The notes under the pieces were generated by a model. It worked only from the letters and a program-made list of their open reading frames with translations, did not search any database and was not told the origin of the DNA. From NCBI GenBank assembly GCA_016869735.1, contig VGDL01000001.1:1-64000 (forward strand): a stretch of 64,000 nt of DNA, in the 5' to 3' direction. A program made the position numbers and the translations under genes. The number at the start of each line of letters is the position of its first letter. Within the stretch, counting starts at the first letter, position 1. This DNA is from Alphaproteobacteria bacterium (GTDB taxonomy: Bacteria; Pseudomonadota; Alphaproteobacteria; Acetobacterales; Acetobacteraceae). Below are positions 9,065 to 18,605 of this stretch, piece after piece.

Positions 9065-10204
9065 ATGGCCTGGATCATTCAAGGCGGGCGGGTGCTGCGC
9101 GATATGGCGTTGCGTCATGATGATTTGTTCATGGCGGATGGTATCATCGCCGAGGATCCCGCGCGTGATGCGCGGCGTTTTGATGCCGCTGGCCTTCTTG
9201 TCATGCCGGGGCTGGTGGATATTCACGGCGATGCGCATGAACGGCAATTTCAACCGCGCCCGGGCATTGGCTTTCCGGCCGCACTCGCCCTGCGCGATTC
9301 GGCAACGCAGTTGATTTCATCCGGCATCACCACGGCTTATCTTGGCGTGACGCTTTCTTGGGAACCTGGCTTGCGTTCACGTGACGCCTGGCGCGGCATG
9401 AAGGCGGCGCTGCGGGCGATGAAAGGAAGCGCTGCCACTGATCTTCGCGTACATTTGCGCTTTGAAGCCGATAATTTTGATGCCTTGGATGATGCCTTGG
9501 GCGATATTGCTTCCGGCGATGTGCATTTGCTGGGCTTCAATGACCATACGCCAAGCATTGTGAAAAAGCTGAATAATCTGGACGAAGTCGCGAAATATGC
9601 CGGCCGCGCTGGGATGAAGGCGGATGCCTTCATGGCGCTGGCACAGCAGGTCTATGCACGCCGCGCCGAAATCCCCGCAGCGCGTGCGCGTTTGGCTGAG
9701 GCCGCCACAAGCGCTGGCATCCCGATGCTCAGCCATGATGACGACAGTATTGAACGCCGTGCCTTGTTTCGTGCCCATGGCGCGCGAATTTGCGAATTTC
9801 CCATCACGGAAGAAGTCGCGGCCAATGCCCGCGCCGAGGGTGAAGCCGTTGTGATGGGCGCCCCCAATGTTGTGCGTGGCGGCAGTCATTTGGGCTGGGC
9901 TTCAGCAGCGCCACTCGCGGAACGCGGTTTGGTGAATGTGCTGGCGTCCGACTATTTCTGGCCGGCCATGCTGGAAGCGGCCTTCATTATGGCTGGGCGC
10001 GGCGTGCTGGATTTGCCGCGTGCCTGGGCGCTCGTTTCCGCCAATCCGGCTGAAGCTTGTGGCCTTTTTGATCGGGGGCGGCTTGCTGCCGGGTTGCGCG
10101 GCGATGTGCTTGTGGTGGATGAAGCGCGCCGCGCGCCGGTTGCGGTTTTCGCTGAGGGCAAGCTCGCCTTGTTGGCGACGGAAGGCGCGGCGCGGCTTTC
10201 CTGA
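9065..10204 (+). CDS. Second PhnM-type amidohydrolase (paralog)
   Basis: VDIHGDAHERQFQPRPGIGF, LSHDDDS, GAPNVVRGGSHLGW motifs; ATG at 9065. Confidence 0.9.
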   Translation: MAWIIQGGRVLRDMALRHDDLFMADGIIAEDPARDARRFDAAGLLVMPGLVDIHGDAHERQFQPRPGIGFPAALALRDSATQLISSGITTAYLGVTLSWEPGLRSRDAWRGMKAALRAMKGSAATDLRVHLRFEADNFDALDDALGDIASGDVHLLGFNDHTPSIVKKLNNLDEVAKYAGRAGMKADAFMALAQQVYARRAEIPAARARLAEAATSAGIPMLSHDDDSIERRALFRAHGARICEFPITEEVAANARAEGEAVVMGAPNVVRGGSHLGWASAAPLAERGLVNVLASDYFWPAMLEAAFIMAGRGVLDLPRAWALVSANPAEACGLFDRGRLAAGLRGDVLVVDEARRAPVAVFAEGKLALLATEGAARLS

Positions 10205-10210
10205 CCGAAA

Positions 10211-11209
10211 CTATTCCTTCAGCAGCGCCCAGAAACTCGGCGTCAGCGCTGCGGGCGCATCGCCATCTTTGAATACCGCGAAGCAATCATTGAAGAATGC
10301 GCTGAAGGCATCAGCATGGGTGTGCCCGCCACGCATCGTCTGCACCATGCCCCAAGGGTCGGTGACACCATCGGTGCGTTCGCGTAGCGATCCGGCATTA
10401 TAGGCAATGGCCACCAAGGGCGGGTCGAAATGCGTCGGCAATTTGCGGCGCATCGATTGGGCACGAATCATCGCCGCGCCCGCGCGGATGGATGTGGCGG
10501 GATCAAGCAATCGCACCCGATCAATGCTGGCATCCGCCAATACGTCGCGGGCGGTTGAAATCAGCGTTTGCATCATTCCAGGTGAGACGCGGTGCGGGGT
10601 TGCCGCATCGCTCACAAATCCAGGTTCTTCGCGGATGGCGTCGGCGCGTCCGCCGGATTCCGTGCAGGCGGTCGCGATCAGCAATTCCACCGGCACGCCA
10701 TAAGCCGCAGCGCAGCTTTCAAAGGCTGCGCGAAAATCGCGCCAACAGCGCGTGACCGTTTCTGGTCTGCCGCTGCTGCGCGGCGGTGCAACAAAGCCTT
10801 CCAGGCGCAGCCCTTCGGGGCTGAGCCGCCAGCGCCGCCCCCCTTGCCCCACTGGCGGCGCGCTGCCCGCCATCAGGCGTTGCACATAAGGGCGCAACAT
10901 GGCGCGCCAATTTGGCGCTGCCGCGAGCCCTGATTCGGGCGTTGCCGCGCCGGTCAGCGGATGCGGCGCGGCTTCGGGGAAAAGCGCGCTCCAGCTTTGC
11001 CGGCCCACAATGCCATCCGCGGCAAAGCCTGCATGGCGTGCTTGCATGCGCCGCTGGAAATTGAGCACCGCGCGATGCGTTGCTGGGCCAAAAATACCAT
11101 CGGCGCTACCCGCCAGCATGCCGGCGCGGATCAGCGCCTGCTGCACGGCGCGCACATCATCACCGCGTTGCAACGGCAGGCGGAGGCTGAGTTCGCGGGC
11201 GAGGGCCAT
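10211..11209 (-). CDS. Peptidoglycan-binding plus SLT/lysozyme-like domain protein without obvious signal peptide
   Basis: LQRGDDVRAVQQAL...DGIFGPATHRAVLNFQ (PG_binding_1); LLIATACTESGGRADAI...GMMQT (transglycosylase-like). Confidence 0.8.
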   Translation of the reverse strand: MALARELSLRLPLQRGDDVRAVQQALIRAGMLAGSADGIFGPATHRAVLNFQRRMQARHAGFAADGIVGRQSWSALFPEAAPHPLTGAATPESGLAAAPNWRAMLRPYVQRLMAGSAPPVGQGGRRWRLSPEGLRLEGFVAPPRSSGRPETVTRCWRDFRAAFESCAAAYGVPVELLIATACTESGGRADAIREEPGFVSDAATPHRVSPGMMQTLISTARDVLADASIDRVRLLDPATSIRAGAAMIRAQSMRRKLPTHFDPPLVAIAYNAGSLRERTDGVTDPWGMVQTMRGGHTHADAFSAFFNDCFAVFKDGDAPAALTPSFWALLKE

Positions 11210-11226
11210 GACAAATCCTCCTGGTT

Positions 11227-11883
11227 TCAAAGCTGACAATCGGTGATGCGCGCCGCACGTAAGCCTGCATCATCGGCAAGCCGCTTCAGCGCCAAATCAT
11301 TCGGTTTCAGCAATAAGCCGCGATGCGCTTCCCCCAATGCAAGCTGCGCGGCGGTGCAGCGTGCGGCCTCAGGCCCGGCGGAAGGTCTGGCTGCGGAAAG
11401 CGCGGCACGGCCCCGCAGCAAGGCGCCTTCGGCATCGGCCAAGGGGGCGGCTTCCGTGATCAAATCCCGCGCCGCCGGGGCGGCCATGGCAGGGGGTAGG
11501 TTTTCAATGGCGCAGAGCCGCGCTTGGGTACGGATCTTTCGCGCGGGTAGCAGCAATTCTCCCGCCGCCTGTTCAGCCGCCTGGGCAGCGCTGGCGGCGC
11601 AGGCAAGCAGGCCCGCTGCGCGCGCATTGGCACCAGGGCAGGCGGCATTGGGGGGGCGATCGGCAAAGGCCACTGCAAGGCAGGCTTCGGCGCGCATCAA
11701 ATGCAGGCGCTGGCAGGGCTCACCCCGCCCGGGCTCGCAATCAGCCACCACGGGTTCATCGGCGATGGCAGCAAGCGCCCCGACCAAGCGCTGCTTCTGC
11801 CAGCGTGCCAACTGCGCCACGGGCGCATCAAGGGCGCTGCAGGCCGCAAGACCAAGAAGCGCAGTAATGAACATGCGGATCAT
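11227..11883 (-). CDS. Hypothetical lipoprotein
   Basis: N-terminus MIRMFITALLGLAACS with lipobox LAAC; overlaps upstream gene by 4 bp. Confidence 0.55.
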   Translation of the reverse strand: MIRMFITALLGLAACSALDAPVAQLARWQKQRLVGALAAIADEPVVADCEPGRGEPCQRLHLMRAEACLAVAFADRPPNAACPGANARAAGLLACAASAAQAAEQAAGELLLPARKIRTQARLCAIENLPPAMAAPAARDLITEAAPLADAEGALLRGRAALSAARPSAGPEAARCTAAQLALGEAHRGLLLKPNDLALKRLADDAGLRAARITDCQL

Positions 11884-13433
11884 GGCATCACCTCCGCGAT
11901 CAGCCTTACCGGATCAAGCTTTCTATCCCGCAAATGGCCGGTCAGCATGACCAGGGCTTCAAAGGCGGCGCGGGCTTCGGGTTGGCCTGCGCCTGCCTTG
12001 CCGGCTTCATCCATCAGGCGGTTCACCTGTTCCACATTTGGCAGCGCGCCAGGCGCAGGTGCCAGCGGCGCCAGGGCAGCGGCGATTTTCTCGGGCGTCG
12101 CATCGCGCGCCGAAAGATCAGCAAGCAAGGCCGTGCGGAATTCCTGCAAGCCCGCTTCAATTTCTGCTTCACCACCCGGAAAGCGCGCCGCGTCAGCGCC
12201 ATATTTGGCCCAAAGCCGTGCCCCCGCATCATCCTGGCTGATTTTGCTGATCAGATCCGCAAAAAAACCAGGCCGTGCCTTCACATCCCCGAAGGCGCGG
12301 GCGAAGATCGGGCAGCTCTCCATGCGAAGCTCTGCTGAGCTTGGCGTGATCAAGCCCGCATCAAAAAACTGCGGCGCGAAGGGGACAGCCAAAACGCGTG
12401 CGCGCCAGCGCTGATATTCCGCCGCGCCGAAATGCCAGCCAAGCCCAATCACCGTCGCCACTGCCCCAATGGGCCCTAGCGCCGTGCCAGCCGGCAGCAA
12501 GGATGCCGCGCCGCGCAGCAGGGGCGCCAAGGGCTGCGCGCTGATCAAGCCCGCCAGGGCATCGGTTGCAGTCTTCAATGCGCCCTCAGCGCCGGGGCCG
12601 CTTTGCTGGCCTTCCAATGCTGCGGCGGCGTCGCGCGCCTTGCCAAGTGCCTGGCTTGCCCCTTCCGGGATCATGCCTTTGGGCAGCAGCGGGCCAAATT
12701 CATCCAACACCAAGCCGGCCACTTCGATATGCCGCGCCAGGCTGCCCTTTGTGGCTTCAATCCGCCCCGGCAGGGCAGCATCGCGCGCGGCGCCTTCGGC
12801 CTTTTCGAGTAGGGCCGCAGCCTCGGCGGCAAGGGCGCCATTGGCGCGTTCACGTTCGGCCAATTGTTCACTGGCCCGGCGGGCGTTCTGCGCATCCGCC
12901 CCGGTGCTGCGCGTGCCGAAGTAAAAGCCGAAAACGCCGGTGACGATACCATTTACATAGCCGGCAATCGCATCTGTCAGGCCCAGCGTCTTGGAAAACA
13001 GCAAAAGCGGCAGGCCGATCACGCCTACAATAAGCGCGAGCAAGGCGCGCACCGTGCCCTCCGGCAGGGCAAGCGGCAGGTCGCGCAGGCCGGCCAGCCG
13101 TTCCGGGCCTATGGCTGGGTTGGCGACCAGCGCGAAGCTGCGCGCTGCCAGCCACCATAGGAAGGCAGCAAAGCCGATGCCCACAAGGAAAATCATCATA
13201 CCAATAAGGGCTGGCAGGCCAGTGGCACCGGGCGCGGCGAAGGCGGCGAAAAGCGCCTCTGGCCCCGGCAGGCCAAGCGCCACGCCCGCCCCCAGCACGG
13301 CGGCAATGGCTGCGCCGGTCAATAAAATACGCAGGGGAAGGGGCAGAATGGACAGTAATTCAAAGGCGATGGGGCGTCCCGCTGGGGCGCTTACCGTGAT
13401 CTCTCCTGGTGTGGCGGGGGCGGATGGGGGCAT
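11880..13433 (-). CDS. Multi-TM protein with large C-terminal domain, unknown function
   Basis: Several hydrophobic segments in the N-terminal 160 aa, including LPEGTVRALLALIVGVIGLPLLLF. Confidence 0.6.
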   Translation of the reverse strand: MPPSAPATPGEITVSAPAGRPIAFELLSILPLPLRILLTGAAIAAVLGAGVALGLPGPEALFAAFAAPGATGLPALIGMMIFLVGIGFAAFLWWLAARSFALVANPAIGPERLAGLRDLPLALPEGTVRALLALIVGVIGLPLLLFSKTLGLTDAIAGYVNGIVTGVFGFYFGTRSTGADAQNARRASEQLAERERANGALAAEAAALLEKAEGAARDAALPGRIEATKGSLARHIEVAGLVLDEFGPLLPKGMIPEGASQALGKARDAAAALEGQQSGPGAEGALKTATDALAGLISAQPLAPLLRGAASLLPAGTALGPIGAVATVIGLGWHFGAAEYQRWRARVLAVPFAPQFFDAGLITPSSAELRMESCPIFARAFGDVKARPGFFADLISKISQDDAGARLWAKYGADAARFPGGEAEIEAGLQEFRTALLADLSARDATPEKIAAALAPLAPAPGALPNVEQVNRLMDEAGKAGAGQPEARAAFEALVMLTGHLRDRKLDPVRLIAEVMP

Positions 13434-13505
13434 GGGCGGGACCTCGGCTGGGCCCGGTTTTATGGCTAATTTTTCCTATTTTGTCAAGGAAAAAATGCTT
13501 AATAC

Positions 13506-14513
13506 CTAATCCCGTGCCACCGCCTCCGCAATCCGTGCCGCATTCAGCGCTGCGCCAAGCCGAACATCATCGCCAACCGCCCAAAGTGAAAGCCCTTGCG
13601 GCAGCGTCGCATCGCGCCTGATGCGGGAGACATAGACCATATCTTCCCCCACAATCTCGGCGGGGCTGGCATAGCCGCCATCATCGCGCCGATCGAGCAA
13701 GCTGATGCCCGGCGCCTTACGCAAAGCTTCCCTTGCATCGCGTTCATTGATCGGTTGGTCGAAGGCGATGTTCAGCGCCATGCCAAGGCCAAGCATCACG
13801 GGTACGCGCACGCAGCTTGCGGCCACCTGGATATCGGGGCCGAGGAGCTTGCGGGTTTCAACGCCCATCGCCCATTCTTCCCGCGTCGCGCCATCGGCCA
13901 TGAAGCGATCAATATGCGGAATGACATTGAAGGCGATCTGCTTGGTGAAGAACTGCGCTTCCGGATTGTCATTCACAAAAATGCCGCGCGTCTGGGACCA
14001 AAGCTCATCAATGCCTTCCTTCCCAACACCTGATGCCGGTTGATAGGTTGCGGCCACCACGCGGCGGACGCCGGCGGCTTCATGCAAGGGCTTCAGCACC
14101 GTGGCCAGGATCAGGCTGGCGGGCAGGGGGCAGGCAATGATCCGCCTTTTTTGAGCCTTGGCCAGCGCCTGGTCGTTAAGGCCAGCCACCACCAGCGGCA
14201 CATCGGGTTCCAGGTGAAAATGCCCGGAAAGGTCTATCGCCATCGCGCCGGCAGCCGCCGCGCGCGGGACTTCAACGGCGGCAAGTTTGGCGTCGCAGGC
14301 GAAAATCGCGAGGTTCGTGCCAGCAAAATCAAACCGCGCCACATCGCGCGTCTTGAGTACGGCTTTTTCGCCCCAGGAAATCTCTGCCCCCGCCGCGCGG
14401 CCAGGGGCCAGCGCCACGACCTCGGCCCCCGCAAGGCTGGTTTCGGCAAGGCAGCGCAGGATTTCGCGCCCGATCAGGGAAGGGGCGCCAATGACGGCGA
14501 TACGTTGGGCCAT
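13506..14513 (-). CDS. Aspartate-semialdehyde dehydrogenase homolog lacking canonical catalytic residues
   Basis: [33 protein letters not shown] and SCVRVPV are ASADH signatures; NPNC replaced by CPLP, GHSE by GLGM. Confidence 0.85.
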   Translation of the reverse strand: MAQRIAVIGAPSLIGREILRCLAETSLAGAEVVALAPGRAAGAEISWGEKAVLKTRDVARFDFAGTNLAIFACDAKLAAVEVPRAAAAGAMAIDLSGHFHLEPDVPLVVAGLNDQALAKAQKRRIIACPLPASLILATVLKPLHEAAGVRRVVAATYQPASGVGKEGIDELWSQTRGIFVNDNPEAQFFTKQIAFNVIPHIDRFMADGATREEWAMGVETRKLLGPDIQVAASCVRVPVMLGLGMALNIAFDQPINERDAREALRKAPGISLLDRRDDGGYASPAEIVGEDMVYVSRIRRDATLPQGLSLWAVGDDVRLGAALNAARIAEAVARD

Positions 14514-14628
14514 ACGTCAGTTCCTAAAACCTTCGCCATGTTTAGCCCCAATCGCGCCAAGCCGCACGGGCCTTAACCGGCTCGTAGCGAAATACCGGCA
14601 GAATGGGGGCTGGACTCCAGGACGCGCC

Positions 14629-15891
14629 ATGAAAGCTGAACTTCCCCAACCAGCCCTTGCTGTCACGCTTTTGCTTGCCCAACCCAGCTTGGCGGTGGCG
14701 GGTCAGGACGCCGCTGCTGGTCAAGCGCCGGGTTTTTTCGCGGGGCTTGCGGTGGGGGTTCTGATTTGCCTGTTGCTGGGCAGTTGGGCGCTTTGGCGGC
14801 AGCGCAGCATGTTGGCGGGCTTTGCCGGCAAGCTGTCTCGTTTGGCGGCGGGTGACGCCGTTCCCCCCTTCGCCGCAACCGAAGCCGATGGCCCCTGGCG
14901 CCAGATGCTGACGGCGGCCGAGGCTTTGCGGCAGCGCCCCGCGCCTGCCCCCCTGGCCCCAGCGCCGATGATTGTCCCGCCACCGGACCAATCCTTGGCC
15001 AGCCTGGCCGCCACCATTGAAGCGGAAACCGCCGCCGCGCTTGAGGATCTGGACCGCCGCGTTGCCATGCTGCGCCGAAACTGCGCTGCGATGACTGAGG
15101 CAGCGGAGGGTGGCGCGCGTGCCGCTGAGGCTTCGGCCAGCGCGGCCTCTTCAGGGCGGATCAGCGCGCAGGAAGCGTCTCGTGGCGCGGATGAGCTGGC
15201 TGGCGCGGCGGGGGAGATCGCCCAGCAAATGTCGCGGGCTGGGGAATCGACGCGCGGCGTGATGCAACGCACGGATGAAGCGCGGCGGGTTTTCGTGGAA
15301 CTCACGAGCAGCGTGGATGAAATCGGTCAGGTTTCACGCCTGATCGCGGAAATTGCCGGGCAGACCAATCTATTGGCGCTGAACGCCACCATTGAAGCGG
15401 CGCGCGCCGGTGCCGCTGGCAAGGGCTTTACCGTGGTAGCGGGGGAGGTGAAGAACCTTGCCAAGCGCACAGCGCAAAGCACGGAAGAAATCGCCGGGCG
15501 CATCGCCGCCATGCAGGCTGCCGCCAGCCGCGCCTTGGCCGCCATGGATGGTATTGGGGGCGCGGTGTCCGAACTTGATGCGGTGGCAACCTCGGTCGCT
15601 GCGGCGGTGGAAGAACAATCCGCAACCACGGCTGAAATTTCCCGCGCCATTACCGGCGCGGCGGAGAATCCCGCTGATGTCGCCACCAGGATGGAGGCGC
15701 TGACGCAGGATTCCGGCAATACCGGTGAAGCTGCCTGGACCCTGCAATCGGGCGCGGATGAATTGGCCGATGCCATCGCCGCCTTCCGGCAGAATTTGGG
15801 TGAGGCATTGCGCGGGCGCCTTTCCGGTACTGATCGGCGACGCGAAGCGCGGCTTTTCGCTTGGTGTGCCGGCCAGGCTGAATGCGCGTGA
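14629..15891 (+). CDS. Methyl-accepting chemotaxis protein, apparently truncated by frameshift before PilZ domain
   Basis: [38 protein letters not shown] signalling hairpin; N-terminal TM. Confidence 0.85.
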   Translation: MKAELPQPALAVTLLLAQPSLAVAGQDAAAGQAPGFFAGLAVGVLICLLLGSWALWRQRSMLAGFAGKLSRLAAGDAVPPFAATEADGPWRQMLTAAEALRQRPAPAPLAPAPMIVPPPDQSLASLAATIEAETAAALEDLDRRVAMLRRNCAAMTEAAEGGARAAEASASAASSGRISAQEASRGADELAGAAGEIAQQMSRAGESTRGVMQRTDEARRVFVELTSSVDEIGQVSRLIAEIAGQTNLLALNATIEAARAGAAGKGFTVVAGEVKNLAKRTAQSTEEIAGRIAAMQAAASRALAAMDGIGGAVSELDAVATSVAAAVEEQSATTAEISRAITGAAENPADVATRMEALTQDSGNTGEAAWTLQSGADELADAIAAFRQNLGEALRGRLSGTDRRREARLFAWCAGQAECA

Positions 15892-16120
15892 AGGCGTATT
15901 GCTGGACCTTTCGCTGAGCGGTGCGCTTTTCCTGGGTGGGGCGGCGGATTTCACCGCGGGCGAGCTTAGGATTGATGCTATGGGCCCGGCCTTGGGGGTG
16001 CGGGTGGTGTCCCGTGCTGAAGGGCGTTTGCATTTGGCCTTCACCCAGCCGGAACTGGCGCAGCCCATCCTGGCGGAACTATTGCAGGAAGGTGAAAGCG
16101 CCGAAATACGCGCGGCGTGA
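15841..16120 (+). pseudogene. PilZ-like C-terminal segment in the alternate frame (continuation of MCP)
   Basis: [28 protein letters not shown]: DxSxxG motif follows RRREAR in the MCP frame. Confidence 0.7.
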
Positions 16121-16209
16121 ACCCTTGCGGGTTTGCCAAGCGCGCCCATTTGCGCCATGCCGCCATTCCGCCGTTACCACGGCCTTTCAGCTTTCGGGAG
16201 CTTTGATCG

Positions 16210-16593
16210 ATGCGTCGCCTTATTCTCTCCGCCGCCCTGCTGGCGGGTTTTGCCATCACTGCCCCGGCCTTCGCGCAGGACGCGGATGCCGGTCAGCGCG
16301 TGTTCAACCAATGCCGCGCCTGCCACACGGTTGATAAGGGTGGGCGCAACGGTGTTGGCCCCAATCTTTGGGGCATTGTGGGGCGCAAAGCGGCTTCCAT
16401 CGAAGGCTTCCGCTATTCGGCCAATATGCGGAGCCTCGCTGAAGGTGGCCTGACCTGGAATGAGGAACGCCTGACCGCTTACCTCACCAACCCGAAATCA
16501 GTCGTGCCGCAGGGCTCCATGTCTTTCGCTGGCCTGCGCAATGAACAGCAGTTGAAGGATTTGTTGGCCTATCTTGCGAAGCTTAAGGATTGA
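16210..16593 (+). CDS. Class I c-type cytochrome
   Basis: Signal peptide; CRACH haem motif; GPNLWGIVGRKA; QGSMSFAG. Confidence 0.92.
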   Translation: MRRLILSAALLAGFAITAPAFAQDADAGQRVFNQCRACHTVDKGGRNGVGPNLWGIVGRKAASIEGFRYSANMRSLAEGGLTWNEERLTAYLTNPKSVVPQGSMSFAGLRNEQQLKDLLAYLAKLKD

Positions 16594-16598
16594 TGGCG

Positions 16599-16615
16599 GG
16601 GGCGGAAATCGCCCC
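16599..16615. terminator. Short GC hairpin between convergent cyt c and rraA-family genes
   Basis: ggggcg-gaaat-cgcccc followed by ttct. Confidence 0.4.
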
Positions 16616-16658
16616 TTCTCGATGGCGCCGCCTGGCTTCTGCCCGGCGGCGTTTTGGT

Positions 16659-17345
16659 TCAAGCACCAATAATCCGCGCATTGCTAACAATGGCGCGCAT
16701 GCGGTCATTGCTGGTCGCACCTGCTTCCACAGCGGCAATGGCGCGGGCTTCGGCGGCACGCACGGCGGCGAGTTTTTCCAGCACCGCTTCCGCCTGATCC
16801 TGTGGCACCACCACCACACCATCCGCATCGCCGACTATAATATCGCCAGGGCGCACATGCTGCCCACCAAGGGTTACGGGCGCGCCCACCACCGCCGGGC
16901 CATTGGCAGCGGGTGAGGCCGGCATGATGCCGGCAGCAAAAAGCGGCAGGCGGGATGCGACAATGCCCTCGCGGTCCCGCGCCAAGCCATCCGTCACAAA
17001 GGCCGCCACCCCTTTGTTCTGCATCATGCCGGCCACTAGATCACCGATCACCGCAGTCGCAGTATAGGCGTCATTCGCGACCACAATCACATCACCCGCT
17101 TCGGCTTCCAGCAACGCGCCATAAACCCCAACAACATCGGCGGGATAGGCAAGCGCCGTGAGTGCCGGGCCAACAAAGACAGCATTATCCGCGTCCATCG
17201 GCTTGATCCGGTAATCAAGCGCGCCGCGCCCTTCCATGGCATCCACCAAATGGCTGGTCTGCGCGCCACGAAAGGCTTCAATCAGTGCCTTGTCAGGGCG
17301 GCGATGGCCGCGATGAATGGTGAGCAGCGGGGGATTGTCGAGCAT
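16659..17345 (-). CDS. RraA family protein (HMG/CHA aldolase-like)
   Basis: VGPALTALAYPADV...GDVIVVAN...DGLARD...VRPGDIIVGDADGVVVVP. Confidence 0.88.
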   Translation of the reverse strand: MLDNPPLLTIHRGHRRPDKALIEAFRGAQTSHLVDAMEGRGALDYRIKPMDADNAVFVGPALTALAYPADVVGVYGALLEAEAGDVIVVANDAYTATAVIGDLVAGMMQNKGVAAFVTDGLARDREGIVASRLPLFAAGIMPASPAANGPAVVGAPVTLGGQHVRPGDIIVGDADGVVVVPQDQAEAVLEKLAAVRAAEARAIAAVEAGATSNDRMRAIVSNARIIGA

Positions 17346-17403
17346 GGCGGCCTCCGGTTTGGTTTCCCGCCATGCTTGCCTTTCAAGGCAAGCTCGTAAA
17401 GCC

Positions 17404-18605
17404 TCAGCCGGCGCCGACCAATCCCAAGGCATGCTCCGCAATCATGGCTTCTTCATCCGTCGGGCGGATCAGGACGCGCACGGGATCGCCAGCGCGGCCG
17501 ATCTCTGGCCGATTGGCAGCATTGGCTTCGAGGTTAAGGTTGATGCCAAGAAAGCCAAGCCCGGCGCAGATGCGCGCGCGAACCCCATGGGCATTTTCGC
17601 CAATGCCGGCGGTGAAGATCAGTGCGTCAATGCCGCCGATGGAAGCAGCGAGAGCGCCGATTTCGCGGCGCACGCGAAAGGCGAAGTGATCCAAAGCGGC
17701 TTCGGCGGCTTCGGTCCCGGCGGCTTCAATGGCGCGCACATCCTGCGATACGCCGGACATGCCTTTCAGCCCGCTTTCATGATACAGCAGATGCGAGATG
17801 TCCTGCGATGTCATCTGCAAACTATCCAACATATGCAGCACCACGCCGGGGTCCAATTGGCCGCTGCGCGTGCCCATGGGAACGCCATCCAAGGCGGTGA
17901 AGCCCATGGTGGTGGCGCGGCTTTGCCCGCCTTCAATGGCGCAAAGCGAAGCGCCATTGCCAAGATGTGCCACCACCAGCCGCGTCTGGCCCAGCGCCGC
18001 ATCCTCGGCGGCCAAGCGGCGCGCGATGTATTCGTAAGACAAGCCATGAAAGCCGTAACGGAGGATGCCCTGATCAAAAAACCGTGGCGGCAGCGCGAAG
18101 GTCGCGGCGGCGTGGCTTTGCGTACGGTGAAACGCCGTATCGAAGCAGGCAATTTGGGGAACGCCCGGAAATGCCGCGCAGCCGCTTCAATGCCCGCCAG
18201 ATTATGCGGCTGATGCAAGGGTGCCAGAGGCACCAGCGCGCGGAGCTTTGCCATGATGGCATCGGTGATCGTGACCGGTGCGATCAAATCCCGCCCGCCA
18301 TGCACCACGCGATGGCCAATGGCGCGAATGGCCGCGCCATCCAACAGCGGTGTCAGCGCTTGCAGGATCACCCCCAAAGCACCTTCATGACCCTTGGGTG
18401 CTTCGGCTGTCGTGAAATGGCGTTCCGTCAGCACCACGCCCGCAGCATCGCGCAGGATGAAGCGCGGTGCCGCGCCAATGCCTTCCAACTGGCCATCATA
18501 GCGCTGCGTTAAACTGCTTTGCTGAACAGCAAAGACCGCGAATTTCAGTGATGAAGAGCCCGCATTCAGCACCAAAAGCGCGGCCTGCTTGCCTTCAGGC
18601 GACAT
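17404..18605 (-). pseudogene. ackA: Acetate kinase, frameshifted into two ORFs
   Basis: N-terminal LVLNAGSSSLKFAVF...GHRVVHGG in one frame; GNGASLCAIEGGQSRATTMGFTALDGVPMGTRSG in another; junction near 18165. Confidence 0.85.
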
